Source: Betaproteobacteria bacterium (lineage in GTDB: Bacteria; Pseudomonadota; Gammaproteobacteria; Burkholderiales; Thiobacillaceae). Taken from it: DNA of 64,000 nucleotides. The notes under the pieces were generated by a model that was not told the DNA's origin, searched no databases, and saw only the letters and a list, made by a program, of their open reading frames with translations. How positions within the stretch are numbered: the first letter of the stretch is position 1; each line of letters opens with the position of its first letter. The stretch spans positions 1 to 64,000 of the forward strand of contig JACRAU010000003.1 in the NCBI GenBank assembly GCA_016234655.1, given 5' to 3'. The position numbers were made by a program, and so were the translations under genes. This document shows, in pieces, positions 13,114 through 21,339 of this stretch.

Positions 13114-13956
13114 ATGAATCTTTACCAACGGCGCATCTGGAGCAACCGCATCGGCATTGGCCTGTCCATGCTGGCCATGACCTTCGGCCTGCTGGCCTTG
13201 CTATGGATACTTTGGACGCTGTTCTCCAAGGGCTTTTCGGCGCTGTCTTGGGAGTTTTTCACCCAGGACACCCCGGCGCCGGGTAGCGAAGGCGGTGGCC
13301 TGCGCAATGCCATCGTCGGCAGCGGCCTGATCCTGTTGTTCACCACCTTGGTCTCGACCCCGGTCGGCATCCTGGCCGGCATCTACCTGGCCGAGTTCGG
13401 TCGCGTCTCGCGTTTCGCGGCGACGACCCGGTTCGTGACCGACATCATGCTGTCCGCGCCGTCCATCGTCATCGGCCTGTTCGTCTATGCCCTGGTGGTG
13501 GAGACCCTGGGCGGCTTCTCCGGTTGGGCCGGCTCCCTGGCGCTGGCGCTGATCGCCATCCCGGTGGTGGTGCGCACCACCGAGAACATGCTCCGCCTAG
13601 TGCCGACCAGCCTGCGCGAGGCGGCCTTCGCGGTCGGCGCGCCGCATTGGCAGGTATCGCTCAAGGTGACACTGCGCGCGGTGAAGGCCGGTGTCGTTAC
13701 TGGCGTATTGCTCGCCATCGCGCGAGTCACCGGCGAAACCGCGCCTCTGTTGTTCACGGCGCTGAACAATCAGTTCTTCAGCACCGACATGTCGCAACCC
13801 ATGGGTAACCTCCCGGTGGTGATCTTCCAGTTCGCGATGAGCCCCTATGACAACTGGATCAATTTGGCCTGGGGTGGCGCCTTGTTGATCGCGTTGCTGG
13901 TTCTCGGCATCAATATTGGCACGCGGATACTGTTCCGCACCAAAGGACAACGTTAA
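13114..13956 (+). CDS. pstA: Phosphate ABC transporter, permease PstA
   Basis: PstA is the second membrane subunit and pairs with PstC. The 280-residue protein opens MNLYQRRIWSNRIGIGLSML and has six predicted transmembrane helices. It carries the cytoplasmic coupling motif LREAAFAVGAPHWQVSLKVT and the PstA-typical ARVTGETAPLLFTALNN. The ATG at 13114, two bases after pstC, gives a normal-length protein; longer in-frame extensions into pstC are not real. pstB follows after 18 bases with a GGAG site. Confidence 0.96.
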   Translation: MNLYQRRIWSNRIGIGLSMLAMTFGLLALLWILWTLFSKGFSALSWEFFTQDTPAPGSEGGGLRNAIVGSGLILLFTTLVSTPVGILAGIYLAEFGRVSRFAATTRFVTDIMLSAPSIVIGLFVYALVVETLGGFSGWAGSLALALIAIPVVVRTTENMLRLVPTSLREAAFAVGAPHWQVSLKVTLRAVKAGVVTGVLLAIARVTGETAPLLFTALNNQFFSTDMSQPMGNLPVVIFQFAMSPYDNWINLAWGGALLIALLVLGINIGTRILFRTKGQR

Positions 13957-13974
13957 GGATTTCCGGAGCGCTTC

Positions 13975-14757
13975 ATGCCTGAACAACTCACCGAAAGCGG
14001 CGCTAACGCCGCCTTGAAGATTCGCAACCTGAATTTCTTTTATGGGGATTTTCAGGGGCTTAGCGACGTCAACTTGGATGTCGAACAACATAAGGTGACC
14101 GCCTTCATCGGTCCGTCCGGTTGCGGCAAGTCGACCCTGCTGCGCACCTTCAACCGCATGTACGACCTCTACCCAGGCCAGCGTGCCGAGGGGGAAATCC
14201 TGTTCCACGGCAAGAATCTGCTCGACAAGAAGCAGGACGTGAACCTGGTGCGGGCCAAGATCGGCATGGTGTTCCAGAAGCCGACGCCGTTCCCGATGAC
14301 CATCTACGAGAACATCGCCTTCGGTGTTCGCTTGTACGAAAAGATGTCCTCCTCCGAGATGGATGACCGCGTCGAGTGGGCCTTGCGCAAGGCGGCCCTG
14401 TGGGACGAGGTGAAGGACAAGCTCCAGCAGAACGGCCTGTCTCTGTCCGGTGGCCAGCAACAGCGCCTGTGCATCGCGCGGGCGGTTGCGGTGAAGCCGG
14501 AGGTGGTGCTGCTCGATGAACCGACTTCTGCCCTGGACCCGATTTCCACCGCGAAGATCGAGGAATTGGTCAACGAGCTGAAATACGAATACACCATCGC
14601 CATCGTGACCCACAACATGCAACAGGCGGCGCGCATTTCCGACTTCACTGCCTTCATGTATCTCGGCGAGTTGGTCGAATTCGGCAAGACCGACGAATTG
14701 TTCGTGAAGCCCCGCAAGACCCAGACCGAGGACTACATCACGGGCCGATTCGGCTAA
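13975..14757 (+). CDS. pstB: Phosphate ABC transporter, ATP-binding protein PstB
   Basis: PstB powers phosphate import by ATP hydrolysis on the cytoplasmic face. The 260-residue protein has Walker [10 protein letters not shown] (about residue 45), Q-loop [15 protein letters not shown], signature [14 protein letters not shown], Walker [14 protein letters not shown] and switch histidine in VTHNM. The C-terminal [17 protein letters not shown] is characteristic of PstB. Unlike many pst operons, no phoU, phoB or phoR follows; a REPIN-like repeat closes the unit. Confidence 0.98.
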   Translation: MPEQLTESGANAALKIRNLNFFYGDFQGLSDVNLDVEQHKVTAFIGPSGCGKSTLLRTFNRMYDLYPGQRAEGEILFHGKNLLDKKQDVNLVRAKIGMVFQKPTPFPMTIYENIAFGVRLYEKMSSSEMDDRVEWALRKAALWDEVKDKLQQNGLSLSGGQQQRLCIARAVAVKPEVVLLDEPTSALDPISTAKIEELVNELKYEYTIAIVTHNMQQAARISDFTAFMYLGELVEFGKTDELFVKPRKTQTEDYITGRFG

Positions 14758-14817
14758 TCGGTCCATGATGTGGCGGCGCGCTAGCCGCTAAAATCCCACC
14801 AAGCCTGGAAATGCCTT

Positions 14818-14876
14818 GTAGGAGCGGCCTCCTGGCCGCGAAACAGCCTGCATCGCGGCCAAGAGGCCGTTCCTAC
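14818..14876. repeat. REPIN-like inverted pair 1 (after pstB)
   Basis: GTAGGAGCGGCCTCCTGGCC... (14818-14841) and its near-complement ending ...GGCCGTTCCTAC (14853-14876) form a head-to-head pair that agrees at 22 of 24 positions, separated by 11 bases. Each copy is itself palindromic (GGCCTCCTGGCC). This is the layout of REP doublets. Relatives occur at 52111-52167 and 59984-60042. Confidence 0.85.
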
Positions 14877-15019
14877 GGGAAGGCGGTTATTTTTTAGGCG
14901 GCATCTAAGACCCCTCCGGGTTCCATCATCGCCTTCGGCCCGCCCCGCCGGGCTTGTCATATCGGCGTCATTCGGTCAGGGCAGAATCCGCTCTTGGTCA
15001 ACGTCGACAGGGGAATGCC

Positions 15020-15280
15020 ATGGCGAATGCGGTTAAGTTGATTGCGAAATACATGGAACGTAATGCGGGCGGTCGCGATGCCGAAACCTTGCGCGACCTA
15101 TGTTCGGCCCTGGAGTCCGAGACGCATTTCGAGTTGAGTCGACTCTACGACCTCAAGGCCAAGGCCTTTGCCTTGGCGATGGCCATGATCGAGGAATGGC
15201 GCTTCGACCGTCACGTCATAGAACGGCGGCTGCAAAAATATCTTGCGCAAGAAGAAAATCTTGCGCAGGAAGAGGCCTAA
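15020..15280 (+). CDS. Hypothetical protein, 86 residues
   Basis: I do not recognise this protein. It is 86 residues, predicted all-helical (KLIAKYMERNAGGRDAETLR, then ALAMAMIEEWRFDRHVIERR) and charged, with no signal peptide or membrane segment. An AGGGGAATGCC site precedes the ATG, and the reading frame has the GC bias of its neighbours, so it is probably real. It ends QEENLAQEEA, which repeats the AQEE unit (LAQEENLAQEEA), a small internal duplication also visible in the DNA (ttgcgcaagaagaaaa / ttgcgcaggaagag). It stands alone between pstB and the tpiA promoter. Confidence 0.6.
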   Translation: MANAVKLIAKYMERNAGGRDAETLRDLCSALESETHFELSRLYDLKAKAFALAMAMIEEWRFDRHVIERRLQKYLAQEENLAQEEA

Positions 15281-15292
15281 GCGCCTGCCGAA

Positions 15293-15321
15293 TTGACCGG
15301 AAAGCCGGGAGAGCATAAGAT
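15293..15321 (+). promoter_or_regulatory. Promoter upstream of tpiA
   Basis: TTGACC (15293-15298), a 17-base spacer and TAAGAT (15316-15321) form a good sigma-70 promoter 25 bases before the tpiA start. A GGAGGGG ribosome-binding site lies at about 15335-15341. Confidence 0.7.
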
Positions 15322-15345
15322 TGCGCCCTTTATTCGGAGGGGTGT

Positions 15346-16092
15346 ATGCGTCGCAAACTCGTCGCCGGCAATTGGAAAATGCATGGCAGTCTGACCGAGA
15401 ACGAGGCCTTGTTGGCCGGTGTTCTGGCGGGCGTGGCCGGTGCCAAGACCGAAGTCGCGGTTTGCGTGCCCTTCCCCTACCTGGCCCAGGCGCAGGCCAA
15501 GCTGAACGGCTCGGCGATTGCCTGGGGCGCCCAGAACCTGAGCCAGCATGGCAAGGGTGCCTTCACCGGTGAGGTGTCGGCCGCCATGCTGCGCGATTTC
15601 GGCTGCAAGTATGTGATCGTGGGCCACTCCGAGCGCCGTTCGCTCTATGGCGAGACCGATGCCTTGGTCGCCGAGAAATTCGAGGCGGCCCAGGCCGCCG
15701 GGCTGGTGCCCATCCTCTGTGTGGGCGAGACCCTGAGCGAACGCGAGGGCGGCATCACCGAGGAAGTGGTGGCCCGGCAGTTGGATGCGGTGATCGGCAA
15801 GTCGGGTGTCGGCGCCTTGGCCGATGCCGTCGTGGCCTACGAGCCGGTCTGGGCGATCGGTACCGGCAAGACCGCGACGCCGCAGCAGGCCCAAGAGGTG
15901 CACGCCTTCATTCGTGGCAAGATCGCGGGTTTGGACCCGGCCGTGGCCGAGGGCTTGATCATTCAGTACGGTGGCAGCATGAAGGCAAGCAATGCTGCGG
16001 AACTTTTGGCGCAGCCGGATATCGATGGTGGTCTGATCGGCGGCGCATCCTTGGTGGCCGAGGAATTCCTCGCCATCTGCAAGGCGGCTTGA
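15346..16092 (+). CDS. tpiA: Triosephosphate isomerase
   Basis: TpiA interconverts glyceraldehyde-3-phosphate and dihydroxyacetone phosphate in glycolysis and gluconeogenesis. The 248-residue TIM barrel has the substrate lysine in AGNWKMHG (Lys11), the catalytic histidine in VGHSERR and the catalytic glutamate in [20 protein letters not shown], whose IGTGKT segment is the flexible loop 6. The phosphate loop [12 protein letters not shown] is near the C-terminus. secG begins nine bases after the stop. Confidence 0.98.
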   Translation: MRRKLVAGNWKMHGSLTENEALLAGVLAGVAGAKTEVAVCVPFPYLAQAQAKLNGSAIAWGAQNLSQHGKGAFTGEVSAAMLRDFGCKYVIVGHSERRSLYGETDALVAEKFEAAQAAGLVPILCVGETLSEREGGITEEVVARQLDAVIGKSGVGALADAVVAYEPVWAIGTGKTATPQQAQEVHAFIRGKIAGLDPAVAEGLIIQYGGSMKASNAAELLAQPDIDGGLIGGASLVAEEFLAICKAA

Positions 16093-16100
16093 GGTTACAC

Positions 16101-16430
16101 ATGGAATTTTTTGTTTGGATTTTTCATATCTTGGCGGCCGTCGCGGTGGTGGGCTTGGTCCTGCTCCAGCATGGCAAGGGCGCCGATATGGGCGCGGCCT
16201 TCGGCAGCGGTTCTTCCGGCAGCCTGTTCGGCGCGACCGGTTCGGCCAACTTCTTGAGCCGCGCGACTGCGGTGCTGGCCACGGTGTTTTTCATGACCAG
16301 CTTGGGCTTGGCCTATTTCTCTTCGAGCAGGGGTAAGGCCGAGGTGGCGCCGACGGCGCCGCTGCAAACCCTGCCGGTGCCGGCTCAGCCGCAGGGCGAG
16401 CCGTCGAAGGCGGGCGCTATCCCGAAATGA
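16101..16430 (+). CDS. secG: Protein translocase subunit SecG
   Basis: SecG is the auxiliary membrane subunit of the SecYEG preprotein channel. The 109-residue protein has two transmembrane helices (about 3-21 and 51-71) joined by the conserved loop [20 protein letters not shown] with [14 protein letters not shown], then a Pro/Ala-rich cytoplasmic tail. The ATG at 16101 is the best start; a TTG twelve bases earlier overlaps the end of tpiA. tpiA-secG-tRNA-Leu-nuo is a conserved proteobacterial arrangement. Confidence 0.96.
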   Translation: MEFFVWIFHILAAVAVVGLVLLQHGKGADMGAAFGSGSSGSLFGATGSANFLSRATAVLATVFFMTSLGLAYFSSSRGKAEVAPTAPLQTLPVPAQPQGEPSKAGAIPK

Positions 16431-16474
16431 GTTTTTTGGAGTGCTCGGCAGCGTGCCGGGTATTCCGTCAATTT

Positions 16475-16559
16475 GCCGACGTGGTGGAATTGGTAGACAC
16501 GCTGTCTTGAGGGGGCAGTGCGGAAACGCGTGCGAGTTCGAGTCTCGCCGTCGGCACCA
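16475..16559 (+). tRNA. leuT: tRNA-Leu (GAG)
   Basis: An 85-base class II tRNA. The acceptor stem GCCGACG pairs with CGTCGGC and is followed by encoded ACCA. The D-loop contains GGTAGACAC, the anticodon stem CTGTC/GGCAG holds loop TTGAGGG with anticodon GAG, a long variable arm (GTGCGGAAACGCGT) follows, and the T-arm has GTTCGAGTC. GAG reads CUC/CUU leucine codons. The gene symbol is provisional. Confidence 0.96.
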
Positions 16560-16617
16560 TCTTTAGTTCATTTCAGGTTCATATAATCTCTTTATACTAG
16601 CAGTCGGTTTTGCTTAT

Positions 16618-16639
16618 AACTTATTGATATCAATAAGTT
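16618..16639. promoter_or_regulatory. 22-base perfect palindrome upstream of the nuo promoter
   Basis: AACTTATTGAT joined directly to ATCAATAAGTT is a perfect AT-rich palindrome centred about 22 bases upstream of the nuo -35 box, in an otherwise GC-rich genome. With no loop it is more likely a dimeric regulator's operator than a hairpin terminator of the tRNA. The binding protein is unknown. Confidence 0.55.
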
Positions 16640-16657
16640 TTCGGGCGACTCCTTTCC

Positions 16658-16687
16658 TTGACACTGCGCCTGCGCGCCGCATACACT
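16658..16687 (+). promoter_or_regulatory. Promoter of the nuo operon
   Basis: A perfect TTGACA -35 (16658-16663), an 18-base spacer and TACACT -10 (16682-16687) precede nuoA by 40 bases. It follows the palindrome at 16618-16639. Confidence 0.7.
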
Positions 16688-16726
16688 CCAAACAGGAGAC
16701 GCGCACTGGAGGCGCGTGAAGAAATA

Positions 16727-17083
16727 ATGCTAGAAAACTACTTTCCAGTTCTGTTGTTCATCCTGGTCGGACTGGCGGTCGGGGTGCTTCCGATGGTGGC
16801 GGGCTGGGTCTTAGCGCCGAGTCGGCCGGACAGCGAAAAACTTTCCCCCTACGAATGCGGCTTCGAGGCCTTCGAAGACGCGCGCATGAAATTCGACGTG
16901 CGTTATTACCTCGTCGCCATTTTGTTCATCCTCTTCGACCTGGAGATCGCCTTTCTGTTTCCTTGGGCGGTCGTGCTGGAGCAGATCGGTCTATTCGGTT
17001 TTGTCGCCATGGTCATCTTCCTCGCCATCCTGATCGTGGGCTTCGCCTATGAATGGATGAAGGGCGCCCTGGACTGGGAGTAA
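16727..17083 (+). CDS. nuoA: NADH-quinone oxidoreductase subunit A
   Basis: NuoA is a small membrane subunit of respiratory complex I. The 119-residue protein has three transmembrane helices and the conserved loop [20 protein letters not shown], whose Cys lies near the quinone site in solved structures. [21 protein letters not shown] is the family signature. The ATG at 16727 gives the normal length. It is the first gene of a complete 14-gene nuo operon on the plus strand. Confidence 0.97.
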   Translation: MLENYFPVLLFILVGLAVGVLPMVAGWVLAPSRPDSEKLSPYECGFEAFEDARMKFDVRYYLVAILFILFDLEIAFLFPWAVVLEQIGLFGFVAMVIFLAILIVGFAYEWMKGALDWE

Positions 17084-17086
17084 GCA

Positions 17087-17563
17087 ATGAGCATCGAAGG
17101 CGTCCTGGAAAAGGGCTTCGTCACGACCACGCTGGATACGGTGATCAATTACACCCGCACCGGTTCGCTTTGGCCGATGACCTTTGGTTTGGCCTGCTGC
17201 GCGGTGGAGATGATGCATGCCGGCGCCGCCCGGTACGACCTCGACCGCTTCGGCATCGTGTTCCGGCCGAGCCCTCGCCAATCCGACCTGATGATCGTGG
17301 CCGGCACCCTGACCAACAAGATGGCCCCGGCCTTGCGCAAAGTCTACGACCAGATGGCCGAGCCGCGTTGGGTGTTGTCCATGGGCTCGTGCGCCAATGG
17401 CGGCGGCTATTATCATTATTCCTATTCCGTGGTGCGCGGCTGCGACCGTATCGTGCCTGTCGATATCTACGTGCCCGGTTGTCCGCCGACCGCCGAGGCC
17501 TTGCTCTATGGTTTGGTGCAGCTGCAGAAGAAGATTCGCCGCACCAGCACCATCGCCCGCTAG
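17087..17563 (+). CDS. nuoB: NADH-quinone oxidoreductase subunit B
   Basis: NuoB holds cluster N2, the last iron-sulfur cluster before quinone. The 158-residue protein has the four ligands in the expected places: the adjacent pair in [11 protein letters not shown], one in [12 protein letters not shown] and one in [11 protein letters not shown]. It is soluble, without membrane segments. It starts three bases after nuoA and is followed by nuoC after 12 bases. Confidence 0.98.
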   Translation: MSIEGVLEKGFVTTTLDTVINYTRTGSLWPMTFGLACCAVEMMHAGAARYDLDRFGIVFRPSPRQSDLMIVAGTLTNKMAPALRKVYDQMAEPRWVLSMGSCANGGGYYHYSYSVVRGCDRIVPVDIYVPGCPPTAEALLYGLVQLQKKIRRTSTIAR

Positions 17564-17575
17564 GAGATTCCAACT

Positions 17576-18175
17576 GTGCCCCTGACCGCGGAATCTCTTT
17601 TTTCACGTTTGCAGGATGTGCTTGGCGACCGGATCGCCGGCGGCGGCGTGGCGCTGAATGAGGCCACGATCGAGGTGCGTCCGCAGGATTGGCATGTCGT
17701 GGCCCTGACCCTGCGCGACGACCCGAACCTGGCCTTCGATACCCTGATCGATCTTTGCGGCGTCGACTACCAGGCCTATAAGGATGGCCTGCGCGAAGGG
17801 CCGCGTTTTGCCGTGGTCGCCCATCTCTTGTCGGTGACCAAGAACCATCGCGTGCGCGTGCGCGCCCTCTGCGCGAGCGACGAGCTGCCGATGCTGGCTT
17901 CGCTGATCGAGGTCTGGCCGTCGGTGAACTGGTTCGAGCGCGAGGCCTTCGACCTCTACGGCATCGTGTTCGAGAACCACCCGGACCTGCGCCGCATCTT
18001 GACCGACTACGGCTTCATCGGTCATCCCTTCCGCAAGGACTTCCCGCTGTCCGGCCAGGTCGAGATGCGTTACGACCCCGAGCTCAAGCGGGTGATCTAC
18101 CAGCCGGTGAGCATCGCCCCGCGCGAAGTGACGCCGCGGATCGTGCGCGCCGAGAATTACGGTGGGGTGGAATGA
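17576..18175 (+). CDS. nuoC: NADH-quinone oxidoreductase subunit C
   Basis: NuoC is a 30-kDa-type hydrophilic subunit that packs against NuoD in the peripheral arm. The 199-residue protein shows the family signature [20 protein letters not shown] followed by [20 protein letters not shown]. It is a separate gene here, not fused to nuoD as in enterics. The start is GTG at 17576, just after AGGAG. A 157-base gap, unusual for this operon, separates it from nuoD. Confidence 0.97.
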   Translation: MPLTAESLFSRLQDVLGDRIAGGGVALNEATIEVRPQDWHVVALTLRDDPNLAFDTLIDLCGVDYQAYKDGLREGPRFAVVAHLLSVTKNHRVRVRALCASDELPMLASLIEVWPSVNWFEREAFDLYGIVFENHPDLRRILTDYGFIGHPFRKDFPLSGQVEMRYDPELKRVIYQPVSIAPREVTPRIVRAENYGGVE

Positions 18176-18224
18176 TGGCGGTGGTTCGCGTGTTGAATTT
18201 TAGTTCCGGCCGCGCTGCGCGCTT

Positions 18225-18245
18225 AACGCTTGCTGCGCAAGCGTT
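18225..18245 (+). repeat. Hairpin in the nuoC-nuoD gap
   Basis: AACGCTTGC (18225-18233) and GCAAGCGTT (18237-18245) form a 9-pair perfect stem with loop TGC. It sits inside 157 gene-free bases that contain no convincing reading frame and no T-tract. It may be an RNA processing or stability site, or the remnant of a lost insertion. Confidence 0.5.
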
Positions 18246-18332
18246 CACCCTGGCGGGTACAAGAGCCTGCACTGAAGTTGAGCTGCGTAATTTGCGCACC
18301 AGTGTTTTGCCAGTAAGTGAGGGCCTTTGAGC

Positions 18333-19586
18333 ATGTCAGAAATTCGCAATTACACGCTCAACTTTGGCCCCCAGCACCCTGCCGCCCACGGCGTGCTGCG
18401 CCTGGTGCTGGAGCTGGACGGCGAGGTGGTCGAGCGCGCCGATCCGCACATCGGCCTGTTGCACCGCGCGACCGAGAAGTTGGCCGAGCACAAGACCTTC
18501 ATGCAGTCGGTTCCCTACATGGACCGGCTCGATTACGTCTCGATGATGAGCAACGAGCACGCCTATGTCATGGCCATCGAGAAGCTGCTCGGCATCGCGC
18601 CGCCGGAACGCGCCCAATACATCCGGGTGATGTTCGACGAGATCACCCGCATCCTGAATCACCTGCTCTGGTTGGGCGCGCATGCGCTCGATGTCGGCGC
18701 CATGACCGTGTTCCTCTATGCCTTCCGCGAGCGCGAGGACCTGATGGATGTCTACGAGGCGGTCAGCGGCGCCCGCCTGCACGCCGCCTATTACCGTCCG
18801 GGCGGCGTCTATCGCGACCTGCCGGAGCAGATGCCGCAATATCAGCCGAACCGGTTCAAGACCGAGGCCGACGTCAAGCGGTTGAACGAGAATCGCCAGG
18901 GTTCGGTGCTCGACTTCATCGAGGACTTCTGCAAGCGTTTCCCGACCTATGTCGACGAGTACGAGACTCTGCTCACCGACAACCGCATCTGGAAGCAGCG
19001 CCTGGTCGACATCGGCGTGGTCAGCCCGGAGCGGGCCAAGGCCCTGGGCTTCACCGGCCCCATGCTGCGCGGTTCCGGCGTGGCTTGGGACCTGCGCAAG
19101 CATCAGCCCTACGAGGTCTACGACCGGATGGATTTCGAAATCCCGGTCGGCCGCAACGGCGACAGCTACGACCGCTATCTGGTGCGGGTGGAAGAGATGC
19201 GCCAGAGCAACCGCATCATCCAGCAGTGCATCGCCTGGCTGCGCGCGAATCCCGGCCCGGTCATCGTCGAGAACCACAAGGTGGCGCCGCCCTCGCGCGA
19301 GGGCATGAAGAGCAACATGGAAGAGCTGATCCACCACTTCAAGCTCTTCACCGAAGGCATGCACGTGCCCGAGGGCGAGGCCTATGCCGCCGTCGAGCAC
19401 CCGAAGGGCGAGTTCGGCATCTATCTGGTGTCCGACGGCGCCAACAAGCCTTACCGCATGAAGATCCGCGCGCCGGGCTTCGCCCATCTGGCGGCCATGG
19501 ACGAGATGTCGCGCGGCCACATGATCGCCGACGTGGTCGCCATCATCGGCACCATGGATATCGTGTTCGGCGAAATTGATCGTTGA
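18333..19586 (+). CDS. nuoD: NADH-quinone oxidoreductase subunit D
   Basis: NuoD is the 49-kDa-type subunit lining the quinone cavity next to cluster N2. The 417-residue protein begins [20 protein letters not shown] and has the conserved [30 protein letters not shown] (with the quinone-site Tyr) and the C-terminal [16 protein letters not shown]. The ATG at 18333 is preceded by GAGGGCC. Despite the gap after nuoC the gene is intact and of normal length. Confidence 0.98.
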   Translation: MSEIRNYTLNFGPQHPAAHGVLRLVLELDGEVVERADPHIGLLHRATEKLAEHKTFMQSVPYMDRLDYVSMMSNEHAYVMAIEKLLGIAPPERAQYIRVMFDEITRILNHLLWLGAHALDVGAMTVFLYAFREREDLMDVYEAVSGARLHAAYYRPGGVYRDLPEQMPQYQPNRFKTEADVKRLNENRQGSVLDFIEDFCKRFPTYVDEYETLLTDNRIWKQRLVDIGVVSPERAKALGFTGPMLRGSGVAWDLRKHQPYEVYDRMDFEIPVGRNGDSYDRYLVRVEEMRQSNRIIQQCIAWLRANPGPVIVENHKVAPPSREGMKSNMEELIHHFKLFTEGMHVPEGEAYAAVEHPKGEFGIYLVSDGANKPYRMKIRAPGFAHLAAMDEMSRGHMIADVVAIIGTMDIVFGEIDR

Positions 19587-19596
19587 TGGGATGAAT

Positions 19597-20070
19597 ATGC
19601 TTTCCCAAGAATCTCTCGCTTTGATCGACAAGGAAATCGCCAAATATCCGCCCGAGCACAAGCAGTCGGCGGTGATGGGGGCGCTGCGCATCGCCCAGGC
19701 CGAAAAGGGCTGGCTGGCGACCGAGACCATCGAGTACGTCGCCGACTATCTCGGCATGCCGCCGATCGCGGCCTACGAGGTGGCGACCTTCTACAACATG
19801 TACGATCTCAAGCCGGTCGGCCGCAACAAGGTCACGCTGTGCACCAACCTGCCGTGCCAGTTGCAGGGGGCGGACAAGATCGCCGAGCACATGAAGGCCA
19901 AGCTGGGTGTCGATTTCGGCGAGACCACGGCCGACGGCCGCTATACCCTGGTCGAGGGCGAGTGCATGGGCGCCTGCGGCGAAGGCCCGCTCTGCCTGCA
20001 CAACAACCATAAGATGCATAGCCACCTGACGCCCGAGTCGCTGGACAAACTACTGGATGACCTGAAATGA
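19597..20070 (+). CDS. nuoE: NADH-quinone oxidoreductase subunit E
   Basis: NuoE carries the [2Fe-2S] cluster N1a beside NuoF. The 157-residue thioredoxin-like protein has cluster ligands in [11 protein letters not shown] and [11 protein letters not shown]. The N-terminal helical domain contains [20 protein letters not shown]. The start could be ATG 19591 or 19597; the GGGA at 19588-19591 suits 19597. Its stop overlaps the nuoF start (ATGA). Confidence 0.96.
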   Translation: MLSQESLALIDKEIAKYPPEHKQSAVMGALRIAQAEKGWLATETIEYVADYLGMPPIAAYEVATFYNMYDLKPVGRNKVTLCTNLPCQLQGADKIAEHMKAKLGVDFGETTADGRYTLVEGECMGACGEGPLCLHNNHKMHSHLTPESLDKLLDDLK

Positions 20071-21338
20071 GCACCAAGGTTTGCATGTGGACGCTGGACC
20101 ATCCCGAACCGGCCTCGCTCAAGACCTATGTCGCCAACGGCGGTTACGAGGCCTTGAAAAAAGTGCTGGCCGAGAAGATGCCGGCCGAGCAGATCATCGA
20201 GCAGGTCAAGATCAGCGGCCTGCGCGGCCGTGGTGGCGCGGGCTTCCCGACTGGCCTGAAGTGGAGCTTCATGCCGCGCCAGTTTCCGGGCGACAAATAC
20301 ATCGTCTGCAACACCGACGAGGGCGAACCGGGCACCTTCAAGGACCGCGACATCCTGCGCTTCAACCCGCATCAGTTGATCGAAGGCATGGTCATCGCCG
20401 GCTACACCTTGGGCGCCAGGGCGGGCTACAACTACATTCACGGCGAGATCTTCGAGTTGTATGAGTCCTGGGAACAGGCGCTGGAAGAGGCGCGTGCCGC
20501 CGGCTTTCTGGGCAAGAACATTTGCGGCAGCGGTTGGGATTTCGATCTGCACGCCCACCACGGTTACGGCGCCTATGTCTGCGGCGAAGAAACCGCCTTG
20601 CTGGAATCGCTGGAAGGCAAGAAGGGCCAACCCCGGTTCAAGCCGCCGTTCCCGGCCAGCTTCGGCCTCTACGGCAAGCCGACCACGATCAACAACACCG
20701 AGACCCTGGCCTCGATCCCCTGGATCGTCCGCCACGGCGGCCAGGCCTTCCTCGAACTGGGCAAGCCCAACAACGGCGGCACCAAGATATTTTCCATCTC
20801 CGGCCACGTCAACAAGCCCGGCAATTACGAAGTCGGTCTGGGCACGCCGTTCGCCGAGCTGTTGGAAATGGCGGGTGGCGTGCGGACGGGTCATAAATTG
20901 AAGGCGGTGATCCCCGGCGGTTCCTCCGCCCCGGTGTTGCCGGCCGAGATCATGATGGACTTGACCCTGGACTTCGACGCCATCGCCAAGGCCGGCTCGA
21001 TGCTGGGTTCCGGCGCGGTGATCGTGATGGACGACAGCGTGTGCATGGTCAAGGCCCTGGAGCGGCTATCGTATTTCTACTTCGAGGAATCCTGCGGCCA
21101 GTGCACGCCCTGCCGCGAGGGCACCGGCTGGATGCATCGCGTGATCAAGCGCATCGAGCACGGCGAAGGCCGGCCGGAAGACCTCGACCTGTTGACGAGC
21201 GTCGGCCACGGCATCGCCGGCCGCACCATCTGCGCCCTGGGCGACGCCGCCGTGGGGCCGGTGCAGAGCTTCATCAAGCACTTCCGCAAGGAATTCGAGT
21301 ACCACATCGAACACAAGAAATGCATGGTGGGCAACTGA
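20067..21338 (+). CDS. nuoF: NADH-quinone oxidoreductase subunit F
   Basis: NuoF binds NADH and FMN and holds cluster N3, the electron entry point of complex I. The 423-residue protein has the nucleotide-binding glycine-rich loop [17 protein letters not shown] (about 51-67), the FMN site [14 protein letters not shown], a second [17 protein letters not shown] and the cluster motif [13 protein letters not shown] with the fourth Cys in [11 protein letters not shown]. It overlaps nuoE by four bases; nuoG follows after one base. Confidence 0.98.
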   Translation: MSTKVCMWTLDHPEPASLKTYVANGGYEALKKVLAEKMPAEQIIEQVKISGLRGRGGAGFPTGLKWSFMPRQFPGDKYIVCNTDEGEPGTFKDRDILRFNPHQLIEGMVIAGYTLGARAGYNYIHGEIFELYESWEQALEEARAAGFLGKNICGSGWDFDLHAHHGYGAYVCGEETALLESLEGKKGQPRFKPPFPASFGLYGKPTTINNTETLASIPWIVRHGGQAFLELGKPNNGGTKIFSISGHVNKPGNYEVGLGTPFAELLEMAGGVRTGHKLKAVIPGGSSAPVLPAEIMMDLTLDFDAIAKAGSMLGSGAVIVMDDSVCMVKALERLSYFYFEESCGQCTPCREGTGWMHRVIKRIEHGEGRPEDLDLLTSVGHGIAGRTICALGDAAVGPVQSFIKHFRKEFEYHIEHKKCMVGN

Positions 21339-21339
21339 A

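Noticed and set aside
14758-15019. A phoU gene or fragment after pstB
   Set aside because: No frame in this stretch resembles PhoU; it holds only the REPIN-like pair and AT-poor spacer.
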